From Pseudomonadota bacterium (lineage in GTDB: Bacteria; Myxococcota_A; Polyangia; GCA-2747355), in the NCBI GenBank assembly GCA_016702545.1, contig JADJDT010000008.1, forward strand, positions 124,001 through 188,000: 64,000 bases of DNA. The letters are read 5' to 3'. Shown here piece after piece: positions 8,532-16,215 of the stretch. The notes under the pieces were generated by a model, which saw nothing but the letters and a program-made list of their open reading frames with translations, did not search any database and was not told the DNA's origin. Both the position numbers and the translations under genes were made by a program. Numbering within the stretch: the first letter of the stretch is position 1; each line of letters opens with the position of its first letter.

Positions 8532-9201
8532 CGCGGGGGGGGGCGCGCGCGCCGCCGGGGCGTGCGCGGAAGGCGGAGGGGGGGGGCGGCGCGGCGTCGG
8601 CGGCGGGCGGCGGCGTCCTGGGCGGGGGGGGCGGGTCGGCCGGGCCGGCCGCGGCGCGAGGGCGGGGCGGGGCCGGGCCCGCGCCGCGGCGCGAACCGGG
8701 CGTCCGCGCTGCCCGGGGGGGGGCGGGGGGGCGGGGGGCGCGCGCGCCCCCCCGGGGGGCCCGGCGCGGGGCGGCCCGCGCGGCGGCGGCGGGCGGGGGG
8801 GGCGGGGGCGCCCGGGGCCGCGGGCGCCGGGGGGGTCGGGGCGACTGCGCAGCCCGGGGGTCCGCCGGGGGGGGGCGCGGCGGGGCTGGGGGGGGGGGGC
8901 GGGGGCGCGCCCGCGCCCGCCGCGCCGGCGCCCCGGGGGGCGCCCCGGGGGGCGGGGGGGCGGGGGGGGCGCCGGGGCGCCCTCGTGGGCGTCGCCTCCG
9001 GCGCGCGCGGCGGCCCTGGGGGTAGAATGCTGGCCGGCGCCGCGCAGGCGGGTCGCCCACTGGTGGCAAAGACCGCCCGGCGCTGGCGGGGGGGGGGGCG
9101 CCGGGGGCGGGGGGGGGCCGGGGGGCGGGGGGGAGGGGGAGGCGCCGGCGCCCGCGCGCGCCGGGGGCCCCCCCGCGGGCCCCGGGGGGGCCCCCCCCCC
9201 G
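8532..9201. other. anomalous G-homopolymer-rich tract (probable sequence artefact)
   Basis: About 670 bases on the plus strand consist almost entirely of G and C, with many runs of 6-12 G and very few A or T. Genes on both sides end abruptly at its edges: GlgX homology stops at 8531 and a secreted protein stops at about 9202. A short stretch at about 9015-9085 looks like normal sequence. The bias is strand-specific (G on plus), unlike the surrounding genes. This pattern suits unsupported consensus calls better than real DNA. All long reading frames crossing it are proline/arginine/glycine noise. Confidence 0.7.
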
Positions 9202-9505
9202 TGCCAGACGTCGCCGGTGCGCAGGCCTTGGCGTCGTCGCTGGCGCAAGGCGCGATCGGCGGCGCATCGCACTTGTCGTAGTAGAGCATGCACCGCAGAC
9301 CGTCGGGGCACTGCTGGTTGGGCGTCGCATTGCGGCGGTGGGCACGCAGAGTCTTGAGATGACCGCCGTCCCGTTGCGTCGAAAGGTCGCTGACGATCGA
9401 TGCCGTCGGCCACTGCACGGCGTGTCGCCGAGGTTGGGCGCTCGCGGGCGGAGCCGCGAGGGCGAGCGCGCCGGCGGCCGACAGTGCCATGATGATCGTT
9501 CGCAT
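9202..9505 (-). CDS. small secreted Cys-containing protein, 3'-truncated by G-rich tract
   Basis: The start at 9505 has a good AGGAGA ribosome site eight bases upstream. The first 23 residues are a clear signal peptide (MRTIIMALSAAGALALAAPP, then ASAQ). The mature part contains QCPDGLRCMLYYDKCDAPP and CASDDAKACAP, a spacing of cysteines that suggests disulfides in an exported protein. After about residue 101 the frame enters the G-rich tract and the sequence is no longer credible, so the C-terminus is unknown. I do not recognise a family. It runs in the same direction as glgX. Confidence 0.55.
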
Positions 9506-9854
9506 AGTTGTTCTCCTGGTGATGATTGCTGATGACCTTCCACCGGAGGCCACGCAACATGCGCGGCCTCTCGCCGTCCCACTGCTGGTGGCGGGCCCAG
9601 AGCGGCCCGGGTTGATTGTTCACCGATGCGATGGTTGTGGCTGCGTTAGTGCAGACGCCGTGCCACCAGCGACGTCGCCGCTCACGCACTCGCGGTGCCC
9701 GCTCTCAACGGCATCACAGCCCTGTTTTGATTCAGATCGCTCGCCGTCGGGGGCTCCTGTCCTGGTGGCTCTCCAGGCGCCGAGCTTGCGCGTCGCGCCG
9801 CCTCCGATCGCCATGGCCTCGGTGTCGCGCCCCTCGCGGATTTTCGTGACCCCT
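9506..9854. other. intergenic region, no gene seen
   Basis: About 350 bases between the start of the secreted-protein gene and the stop of the PAP2 gene, both on the minus strand. The one frame present (9620-9892, minus) has no homology or ribosome site. The region should hold the promoter of the secreted-protein gene, but no clear -35/-10 pair is visible. Confidence 0.5.
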
Positions 9855-10985
9855 TCAGAACACCCCGACCAGCGCCAGGCCGGCGCCGTCACGCTCGGCG
9901 ACCGGGATCAGCCGGGGGCGCGAGGCGGGGCCCCGCTCGCGGCCGCGCCCGCCGCCCGGGCTGCCCTTCCAGCGGTAGTGCAACCAGGTCGGGATGCCCC
10001 AGCCGACCAGAAAGCCGAGCGCCCCGCCGATCAGCGAGTCGCTGAGGTAGTGGCGATCGGCCATCACGCGCAGCAGACCGGTGACGGTGGCCGTGCTGAT
10101 CGTCGCGGCACAGGCCAGGCGATCGGCCCAGCCGCCGCCGTAGAGCGGCAGCTGCGCATGGTGGGCGCAGGTCAGCCCCGCGGCCGCGCCCGTCATCGCG
10201 AAGTGCCCGCTCCAGAAGCCCGCCACCGCCGAGCTGGCGCCGCAGGTGCGGTCGTAGCCGCGATCCTCGAGGCAGCGCTCGTAGGCGGGTCGCGCGCGGC
10301 GGGCGGTCTTGTGCATCGCGCGCGAGGCGAAGGCCATCAAGGTCAGCGCCTCGGCGTCGAGCGCAACCAGCTGCCAGGCCACGTCGAGGTTGCGCCGCAC
10401 CGCCAGCGCGACCACCACCGCATCGACCGCCGGGACCAGGTGTGTCAACCCCCAGAACAGATCGCTGGCCCGGTCCGCACGCTCGCGGGCCGGGCGGCTG
10501 CGCAGACGCAGCACGTCCTGCACGGCGTCGTCGAAGAGCACGCCACCGCGCCAGCGCGGGCGGCGGCTGCGATAGGTGCCGAACTGCACGTAAGCCAGCA
10601 ACGCGCCGCTGGTCGCCGTCGCCAGGTATTCCCAGGCACGCACGCGCGGCCACCGCTCGTCCCAGCGCAGCGGTGGCGGCGTGGGCTGCGGCGAGGCCGT
10701 GGGTGGCTCGGCGGCGTGGGTGCCGCCCGAGGCAGGGGGCGTCGGGGCCGCGCCGGGCCAGCCGCTCGCGAAGGCTCGCGGGGGCCCCAGGGCCAGGCCC
10801 GTCATCAGCAGCCCCCCGGCCACGAGCCAGAGCCAGGCGGCCTGCGCGTCGGCCTTCCGCTGGCCGCCCCCACGGAGGCGCCGCTCTCGGTGCCGATTCG
10901 TCAGAAAGCGGCGATCCGCTTCGTTCGCGCTGGGCTCGTCGCGGGGCGCGTGGCTGGGCTTGCTGCTGGGCTTGCTGCTTGACAC
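9855..10985 (-). CDS. PAP2-superfamily membrane phosphatase
   Basis: A 376-residue protein with the three PAP2 phosphatase motifs: KTARRARP (motif 1, one residue shorter than the usual spacing), FWSGHFAMTGAAAG (SGH, motif 2) and RVMADRHYLSDSLIGG (R-X5-H-X3-D, motif 3). Membrane segments lie around residues 50-70 and between the motifs. The N-terminal 45 residues are hydrophilic and basic. The family dephosphorylates lipid phosphates such as phosphatidic acid or undecaprenyl diphosphate; the substrate is not inferable. The start codon is GTG; ribosome site support is weak, and a later start near the first membrane segment is possible. It is divergent from tRNA-Asp. Confidence 0.8.
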   Translation of the reverse strand: MSSSKPSSKPSHAPRDEPSANEADRRFLTNRHRERRLRGGGQRKADAQAAWLWLVAGGLLMTGLALGPPRAFASGWPGAAPTPPASGGTHAAEPPTASPQPTPPPLRWDERWPRVRAWEYLATATSGALLAYVQFGTYRSRRPRWRGGVLFDDAVQDVLRLRSRPARERADRASDLFWGLTHLVPAVDAVVVALAVRRNLDVAWQLVALDAEALTLMAFASRAMHKTARRARPAYERCLEDRGYDRTCGASSAVAGFWSGHFAMTGAAAGLTCAHHAQLPLYGGGWADRLACAATISTATVTGLLRVMADRHYLSDSLIGGALGFLVGWGIPTWLHYRWKGSPGGGRGRERGPASRPRLIPVAERDGAGLALVGVF

Positions 10986-11061
10986 GGTTCCGGGTGCTTG
11001 CTACGGAGGGGGCCGCGAAGGGCTATTAACACGCCCTTCGTGTTGAAAGGCTACGGATCGT

Positions 11062-11139
<78 letters not shown>

Positions 11140-11140
11140 C

Positions 11141-11170
11141 GATGGCCCAGATCTCCGGATCTGGGCCATC
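11141..11170 (+). terminator. hairpin terminator of tRNA-Asp
   Basis: A perfect 13-base stem (GATGGCCCAGATC with its complement) and a 4-base loop start one base after the tRNA CCA. They are followed by GTCGTTT. This position and form fit a Rho-independent terminator. Confidence 0.75.
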
Positions 11171-11177
11171 GTCGTTT

Positions 11178-11319
11178 CTAGGCCCAAAACAAGCGCGTCC
11201 CGCGCTGGTTTGGGCCTAGATATGATTCAGGGGGCTTTCGCAAAGCCCCCTCGTCGCGGGGAGTGAATCCCCGCGACTTCACCCCACAACGCTCGCCTGT
11301 CGGCTCGACTAGCCCGAAA
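11178..11319 (-). repeat. CTAG-ended palindromic element, family 1, copy B
   Basis: Reverse-complement orientation relative to copy A. It contains the GGCCCAAAAC hairpin (11178-11219), the CTTTCGCAAAG hairpin (11229-11251), the GTCGCGGGG hairpin (11253-11277) and a spacer, then the first arm of the second outer hairpin (CTAGCCCGAAA, from 11309). After that it diverges, so the second outer hairpin is truncated. It is nearly identical to copy C at 13365-13507 and in the same orientation; together B and C flank the ATP-grasp gene. Confidence 0.88.
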
Positions 11320-11601
11320 GGGGCGCTCGCCCCCCGGTGGACCCCGCGCTACCCCCGAGTAGCTTCTCACCCTGAGCCCAGGCCGAATCCTACCGCTCGG
11401 GCGGCCCCGCGGCGTGGGTGGCGCGCGGCGCCAGCGCGCGGGACGGAGCGTCGGCGCCGACCACGCCACGAATCCGCCTTTCCCTCCGAGGACTTGCTTG
11501 CCCCGCGCGGACGAAGACACGCCGTCGCGCGGCGCGTCTTCGCGCCTGGCACGTTTGTTGTTAGGCCAGCCCCGCGAACGTCTACCCACGCGAGGCCCAA
11601 C

Positions 11602-13368
11602 ATGTCCACACTCCGCCGCCCTCCCGCGCCCAACCGGCGCACCACGCTCGTCCCCCAGCTTGGCTCCTTCGGCCTGCTGCTGGCGTTGCCCGCCTTGCTC
11701 GCAGCGCCACCCGCGTTCGCCGGTTCGCGCGAGGGCGAGCTCGCTCTCCGGCTTCAACAGGTTGAGGACCGCGCCGCAGGCAGCTCGCGGCTGCCGGACA
11801 CCCACGCGGTGCCCGCGTTCGACGCGGGCACGTATCGGAGGCACCTGCGAAGCGCCGACGCGCAACGGCGAGCCGTGCTGCCCGCGCGCTCCGGCAGCAT
11901 CGCCGGCGTGCTGCATTGGCCCTCGATCTCGCTGCGGCCGGAGGAGCTGATCACCGACCAGCGGGGTCTCGAGGACCGGCTCGCCTGGAAGCACATCGGG
12001 TGGGCACAAAGGGGCGTACCGACGGCTGCAGTCACCTCCCACGGCGTCCCTCAGTGGCTCCACGCCTATCGGCTCGGACTGCTTCGGCCTAGCGATCGAG
12101 AGACGGCAGAGGGCGCCCTCAGGTACCTTTCGCCCCGGCCCCATCCGGACCCGAAGATGACCTTGAGCCAGAAGGCGCTCATCGACCCCGCCTTCCTGGC
12201 GGAGGTGCGCGAGTGGGTAGCGCAACGCGGCGGCATCGTCCCACTCGACAGCTACAACACGACGCGTCAGGAGTGGCGGGTGGCCCAGGCAACTGGCGCC
12301 CTCCCGAGCGGGCCGCTGCCGCACCAGCGCGTTTGGGGTGGCAAGGACCGGGGCTTCGATATCTTTGACGAGGCGGGACTGCCGCGCCTTCCCACCACTC
12401 CGCTAGTTCGCGATCCCGTCGCCCTGACCGACTCCGTGCTGGCGATGTTGCGCGCCGCTCCCGGGGCACGCAAGGTGATGCTGAAGATCCCCGACAGCAG
12501 CGCCGGTGGTGGCAATCGCGAACTCGAGTTACCGGAAGGCTTCGCCACCGCGTCCGCTTCCGAACAGGAGGCCCTGGTACGCGAGTCCCTGTTGCGCGGC
12601 CCGAACGCTGCGGATGGCTCTTCGGCGGAGGACTGGCAGCGCTATCGCGCCGAGGCCCAGCGGGCAGGGGTCTTCGCTGAGCTCTTCGGCGACGCCAAGC
12701 GCGCACCGAGCTTCCAGGGCTGCGTGCAGCCGGATGGTAGCGTCGAGGCGATTTCGACACACCTGCAGGGCTTCGCCGATCCGCAGGACCCCAGGCGCCT
12801 GAGCCGGCAGGGCACCGTCTACCGCGGCGGGCAGTATCCGGCGCCACCGGAGGACCGCTGGGCCCTGCAGGCGATCGGTCTTGCCACCGGCCAGGAGCTG
12901 GCGCGCCGCGGTATCTTCGGGCCCTTCGGGGTGGACACGCTGATCACCCCGAGCGGCATCGTTGTCCTGGAGACCAACCTCCGCACCGTCGGGAACACCG
13001 GTCCGCAGCACGCGCTGCGCACGCTCGTGCCGGGCCGCTACGACCTGACCCAAGGCGCCTGGATCAGCGCGGCCAGCCGCAAGCCCATGTCCTACATGAC
13101 CGCCGACCGCGTGACTGCGCAGGCAGACCTGCTGGGTCTCGATGCCCAGCGGGCGATCGAAGTCGTGCGACAGGCGGGCCTCGAGTTCGACCATCGCCGG
13201 GAGACAGGGGTCGCCCTCTATATGCTGCCGATGCTGGCCATCAACGGACAGCTCGGCGCCACGGCCATCGCTCATAGCCCGGAGGAGGCCGACGAGATGT
13301 TTCAGGAGACCGCTCGGGTGCTGACGCGGGCCGCCCAACAACCTCCGGCGGGTCGCGCCCTGCACTAG
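11602..13368 (+). CDS. exported ATP-grasp-like protein
   Basis: A 588-residue protein of unrecognised subfamily. Residues 1-40 form a signal peptide: RR near the start, a hydrophobic stretch (FGLLLALPALLAAPPAFA), then a likely cleavage after AFA. The central part has VMLKIPDSSAGGGN (about residues 290-305), which resembles the ATP-grasp glycine-rich loop. GPFGVDTLITPSGIVVLETN (about 435-460) resembles the C-terminal ATP-grasp metal site, with Asp, Glu and Asn in the expected order, followed by LRTVGNTG. ATP-grasp enzymes normally ligate carboxylates to amines in the cytoplasm, so export is unusual. An ATG at 11602 starts a sensible signal peptide, whereas a frame from 11263 would begin inside the repeat. 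The stop TAG is the first part of repeat copy C. Nothing nearby suggests a pathway. Confidence 0.65.
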   Translation: MSTLRRPPAPNRRTTLVPQLGSFGLLLALPALLAAPPAFAGSREGELALRLQQVEDRAAGSSRLPDTHAVPAFDAGTYRRHLRSADAQRRAVLPARSGSIAGVLHWPSISLRPEELITDQRGLEDRLAWKHIGWAQRGVPTAAVTSHGVPQWLHAYRLGLLRPSDRETAEGALRYLSPRPHPDPKMTLSQKALIDPAFLAEVREWVAQRGGIVPLDSYNTTRQEWRVAQATGALPSGPLPHQRVWGGKDRGFDIFDEAGLPRLPTTPLVRDPVALTDSVLAMLRAAPGARKVMLKIPDSSAGGGNRELELPEGFATASASEQEALVRESLLRGPNAADGSSAEDWQRYRAEAQRAGVFAELFGDAKRAPSFQGCVQPDGSVEAISTHLQGFADPQDPRRLSRQGTVYRGGQYPAPPEDRWALQAIGLATGQELARRGIFGPFGVDTLITPSGIVVLETNLRTVGNTGPQHALRTLVPGRYDLTQGAWISAASRKPMSYMTADRVTAQADLLGLDAQRAIEVVRQAGLEFDHRRETGVALYMLPMLAINGQLGATAIAHSPEEADEMFQETARVLTRAAQQPPAGRALH

Positions 13369-13507
13369 ACCCAAAACAAGCGCGTCGCGCGCTCGTTTTG
13401 GGCCTAGATATGACTCAGGGGGCTTTCGCAAAGCCCCCTCGTCGCGGGGAGTGAATCCCCGCGACTTCACCCCATAACGCTCGCCTGTCGGCTCGGCTAG
13501 CCCTAAA
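13365..13507 (-). repeat. CTAG-ended palindromic element, family 1, copy C
   Basis: Same order and orientation as copy B: outer hairpin 13365-13407, CTTTCGCAAAG hairpin, GTCGCGGGG hairpin, spacer, then a truncated second outer arm at 13497-13507 (CTAGCCCTAAA). The CTAG at 13365-13368 contains the TAG stop of the ATP-grasp gene. It lies between convergent genes. Confidence 0.88.
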
Positions 13508-13533
13508 GAGGTGGAAGTGGAAGTAGCGTGGCC

Positions 13534-14709
13534 TCAGTAACGCGGCAAGCTGGGATCGATGCGCGTGGCCCAGGCGTCGATGCCGCCGGTGAGGACGCGC
13601 AGGCCGCTGAAGCCGGCCTGGCGCAGCAGCCCGTAGGCGCGCTCGGCGCGCGCTCCACGGTGGCAGTAGATCACGTAGCCGCGGGTCGCGGCGAGCTCGT
13701 GCAGTCGCGCCGGCAGCTCGCCCAGGGGTAGCAGGACGGCGCCGGGCAGGCTGACGAGCTGGTGCTCGTGGGGCTCGCGCACGTCGAGCAGCGCGTCCGG
13801 CTCGCCCGCCAGGCGCCGCGCGTGGAACTCCTCCACGCTGTAGCGAGCGACGGCTTCGCGCTCGCCCGCGCCGCTCGGGGGGGGCCGCGCGCAGCGCGCC
13901 TCGTCGTGGTCACAGGGCGCTTTGATCGTCGGCGCGTCGCCGCACAGGGCGCAGGCGGGATTGCGCTCGAAGCTCAGCTCGCGGCAGCGCGCGCCGAGCC
14001 CGTCGAAGAGCAGGAGGCGCCCGATCAGCGGCTCGCCCTGGCCGAGCAGCAGCTTCAACACCTCCAGCGCCTGGAGCGAGCCGATGATGCCCGGCAGCAC
14101 GCCGAGGACGCCGCTCTCGGCGCAGGAGGGCACCAGGCCGGGCGGCGGTGGCTCGGGGAAGAGGCAGCGGTAGCAGGGGCCCCGTCCGGGGTGGAAGACG
14201 CTGAGCTGTCCGGCGAAGCGGTAGACGCTGCCCGAGACGTTGGGCTTCCCCAGCAGCACGGCCGCGTCGTTGACCAGGTAGCGTGTGGCGAAGTTGTCCG
14301 AGCCGTCGGCGATCACGTCATAGTCGCGCAGCAGCTCGAGCGCGTTCGCGCTGACCAGGCGCAGGGCGTGCGGGACGACGGTGATCTCGGGGTTGAGGGC
14401 GGAGAGGCGCGCGCGCGCCGCCTCCAGCTTGGGGCGACCGACGTCGGCGGTGGCATAGAGCGTCTGGCGCTGGAGATTGGTCAGATCGACCGTGTCGCCG
14501 TCGACGAGACCCAGGCGTCCGACCCCCGCCGCGGCGAGGTAGAGGGCCAGCGGCGAGCCCAGCCCACCGGCGCCGACGCAGAGCACGCGCGCCTGCTGGA
14601 GGCGGCGTTGCCCGGCGACGGTCACTTCGGGCATGATCAGCTGCCGGCTGTAGCGCAGCAGCTCGTCGCGCGAGAACGTCGGTGCCGGTGGTGTGATCGA
14701 CCCGCTCAT
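13534..14709 (-). CDS. moeZ: MoeB/ThiF-type adenylyltransferase fused to rhodanese (MoeZ-like)
   Basis: A 391-residue two-domain protein. Residues 1-260 are an E1-like domain: the nucleotide loop VLCVGAGGLGSPLALYLAAAG, LVDGDTVDLTNLQRQ, DVIADGSDNFATRY, and two zinc-binding Cys pairs in CYRCLF and CALC. Residues 285-391 are a rhodanese domain with the catalytic Cys in VIYCHRGARAERA. In this family the first domain adenylates the C-terminus of a small sulfur carrier (MoaD/ThiS/CysO type) and the second delivers sulfur. No sulfur-carrier gene is adjacent, so the pathway (molybdopterin, thiamine or cysteine) is open. The start at 14709 follows GGGAAGGG; upstream frame extension is antisense to ogt. 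It is divergent from ogt with 75 bases between. Confidence 0.9.
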   Translation of the reverse strand: MSGSITPPAPTFSRDELLRYSRQLIMPEVTVAGQRRLQQARVLCVGAGGLGSPLALYLAAAGVGRLGLVDGDTVDLTNLQRQTLYATADVGRPKLEAARARLSALNPEITVVPHALRLVSANALELLRDYDVIADGSDNFATRYLVNDAAVLLGKPNVSGSVYRFAGQLSVFHPGRGPCYRCLFPEPPPPGLVPSCAESGVLGVLPGIIGSLQALEVLKLLLGQGEPLIGRLLLFDGLGARCRELSFERNPACALCGDAPTIKAPCDHDEARCARPPPSGAGEREAVARYSVEEFHARRLAGEPDALLDVREPHEHQLVSLPGAVLLPLGELPARLHELAATRGYVIYCHRGARAERAYGLLRQAGFSGLRVLTGGIDAWATRIDPSLPRY

Positions 14710-14784
14710 CCCTTCCCTGCTTTCCCGCGCCGCACGCGCCTCGGCCCGCGGTGCGGCGTGAGCATAGCGCAGGAGACCAGAAGC

Positions 14785-15420
14785 ATGGCTGCCGAGCTCC
14801 CTCGCGATCGCCGCGGCGCCAAGGCGTCGCTTCCGCCGCCCAGCGGCCGAGGCGGGCGCACGCGCGCTCGGCGCGTGGTGGGGGCCGCCGCCGCCAGCGC
14901 TCGGGACGTCACGGAAGCCGCACTCCGCTTTGCCAGCGGGACCTGCTCGCTGGGGTCGATCCTGGTCGCCACCAGCGCGCATGGGCTGCGCGTCGTCTTC
15001 CTCGGTGACGATCCGGCGGCGCTGACGCGAAGCCTCCGAGCTCGCTTCCCCGGGACGCCGCTGCTCGCCGCCGACGCGGCGCTGGGGCCGCTCGTCGCCC
15101 AGGTGGCGCAGCTGATCGAGCAGCCGCAGCGCGGCGCGGCGTTCCCGATCGATCTGTCCGGCACCGCCTTTCAGCGGCGCGTCTGGCAGGCGCTGGTGGC
15201 GATCCCAGCCGGCCAGACGCGGTCCTACGGGGCGATTGCCACGGCCATCGGTGAACCGACCGCGGCTCGCGCCGTCGCCCGGGCCTGTGCGGCCAACCCG
15301 CTCGCCGTGGTGGTCCCCTGCCACCGCGCCCTTCGCACCGACGGCAAGCCGTCCGGTTACCGCTGGGGCCTCGGGCGTAAGCGCGAGCTGCTGGCGCGCG
15401 AGGCCAGTGCCCGTGGCTGA
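14785..15420 (+). CDS. ogt: methylated-DNA-protein cysteine S-methyltransferase
   Basis: A 211-residue protein. An N-terminal basic extension of about 45 residues precedes the Ada/Ogt fold. The catalytic motif is VVPCHRAL, with the helix-turn-helix stretch GQTRSYGAIATAIGEPTAARAVARA just before it and SGYRWGLGRKRELLAREA after it. The protein transfers methyl groups from O6-methylguanine in DNA irreversibly to its own Cys. AGGAG lies about ten bases before the ATG. It is divergent from the MoeZ-like gene, so the two share a promoter region. There is no AlkA or Ada N-terminal domain, so this is the stand-alone form. Confidence 0.93.
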   Translation: MAAELPRDRRGAKASLPPPSGRGGRTRARRVVGAAAASARDVTEAALRFASGTCSLGSILVATSAHGLRVVFLGDDPAALTRSLRARFPGTPLLAADAALGPLVAQVAQLIEQPQRGAAFPIDLSGTAFQRRVWQALVAIPAGQTRSYGAIATAIGEPTAARAVARACAANPLAVVVPCHRALRTDGKPSGYRWGLGRKRELLAREASARG

Positions 15421-15689
15421 GCGCGGCGGGCGCCCTCTGTGCGCACCCTCCCTCGGGTTGCTTCCGATCGCGCTTCCTACCCCGGGGTGGCCCGACGCCC
15501 TGGCGACGGCCGCCCGCTGAGGCCGCCGGGGCGCGCTGATTCCTCGTAAATAACTCATATGCGCGGTGGCTTACGCCCGCCTAGCGAGGGCTTGGCCGCT
15601 GGCTGGCACGCCGGCTGCTTTACGCCGACGCGTCACCGGGGCCGCGCAGCGCAACGGACGGCTCCTTCACCACTCGGAGGGACTCCTGC

Positions 15690-16154
15690 ATGTGTCACTC
15701 AGCCGCCCGCCGATCCCTTCCGTCCATGCGACGACTCTCCATGTTGCTCCTCGGCGTCGTCAACGCCGCGCTGGTCAGCGCACCGGCGCAGGCTCGGGTG
15801 TGGCTCGACACCGCGCCGATCGCCGCCGAGGCCCTTGTGTCGGCCCCGGCGTTGACGCCGCAGCCGGCGGCAACCGGTGGTGTTCGCGCCGCCGAGCGGC
15901 CCCGCAGATCTGGGATGGTGCCCTGCTTCGGCAGCTATTGGCCGGTTGGCCCGGTCGAGTGCGGGACGGCCGACGAGCGGGGCCCGCGGCTCGGCCGGGG
16001 TATCGCGCCGGACGAGCGTGGCGTCGGGGTTGTTTTTTCGGGCGCCATGGGCTACCAACGGGCGGCCTGCGGGGGCGGCGTTGGCTCCCCGCGGGCGTGG
16101 AGAGATGACCGAGTGGCCGAAGGTACCGGTTTGCTAAACCGGCGTGGGGGGTAA
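15690..16154 (+). CDS. hypothetical small exported protein, 3' end overlaps tRNA-Ser
   Basis: A 154-residue frame with GGAGGG at a good distance before the ATG and a signal-peptide-like start (SMLLLGVVNAALVSAPAQA at residues 16-34). Codon third positions are mostly G or C up to about residue 120, as in neighbouring genes. The last 56 bases run through tRNA-Ser, which is not credible as conserved coding sequence, so the true gene may have been truncated or frameshifted near 16090. No family is recognised. Confidence 0.38.
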   Translation: MCHSAARRSLPSMRRLSMLLLGVVNAALVSAPAQARVWLDTAPIAAEALVSAPALTPQPAATGGVRAAERPRRSGMVPCFGSYWPVGPVECGTADERGPRLGRGIAPDERGVGVVFSGAMGYQRAACGGGVGSPRAWRDDRVAEGTGLLNRRGG

Positions 16155-16188
16155 ACCCCCACCGAGGGTTCGAATCCCTCTCTCTCCG
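16099..16188 (+). tRNA. tRNA-Ser (GCT)
   Basis: Acceptor GGAGAGA pairs with TCTCTCC (16181-16187). The anticodon loop TTGCTAA gives GCT. A long variable arm (GGGGGTAAACCCCC) is present, as expected for serine tRNAs. CCA is not encoded. Confidence 0.96.
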
Positions 16189-16215
16189 CCGCGCCTCAAG
16201 TCCCCGCGCAGCGCC

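Noticed and set aside
6918..9281. A 787-codon plus-strand frame opposite glgX and through the G-rich tract
   Set aside because: Antisense to clear GH13 motifs and extended only by G-run noise.
9620..9892. A 90-codon minus-strand frame between the secreted protein and PAP2 genes
   Set aside because: No ribosome site, no domain, and it overlaps the end of the PAP2 gene.
11263..11601. N-terminal extension of the ATP-grasp frame
   Set aside because: It begins inside repeat copy B and has no protein-like pattern before the ATG at 11602.
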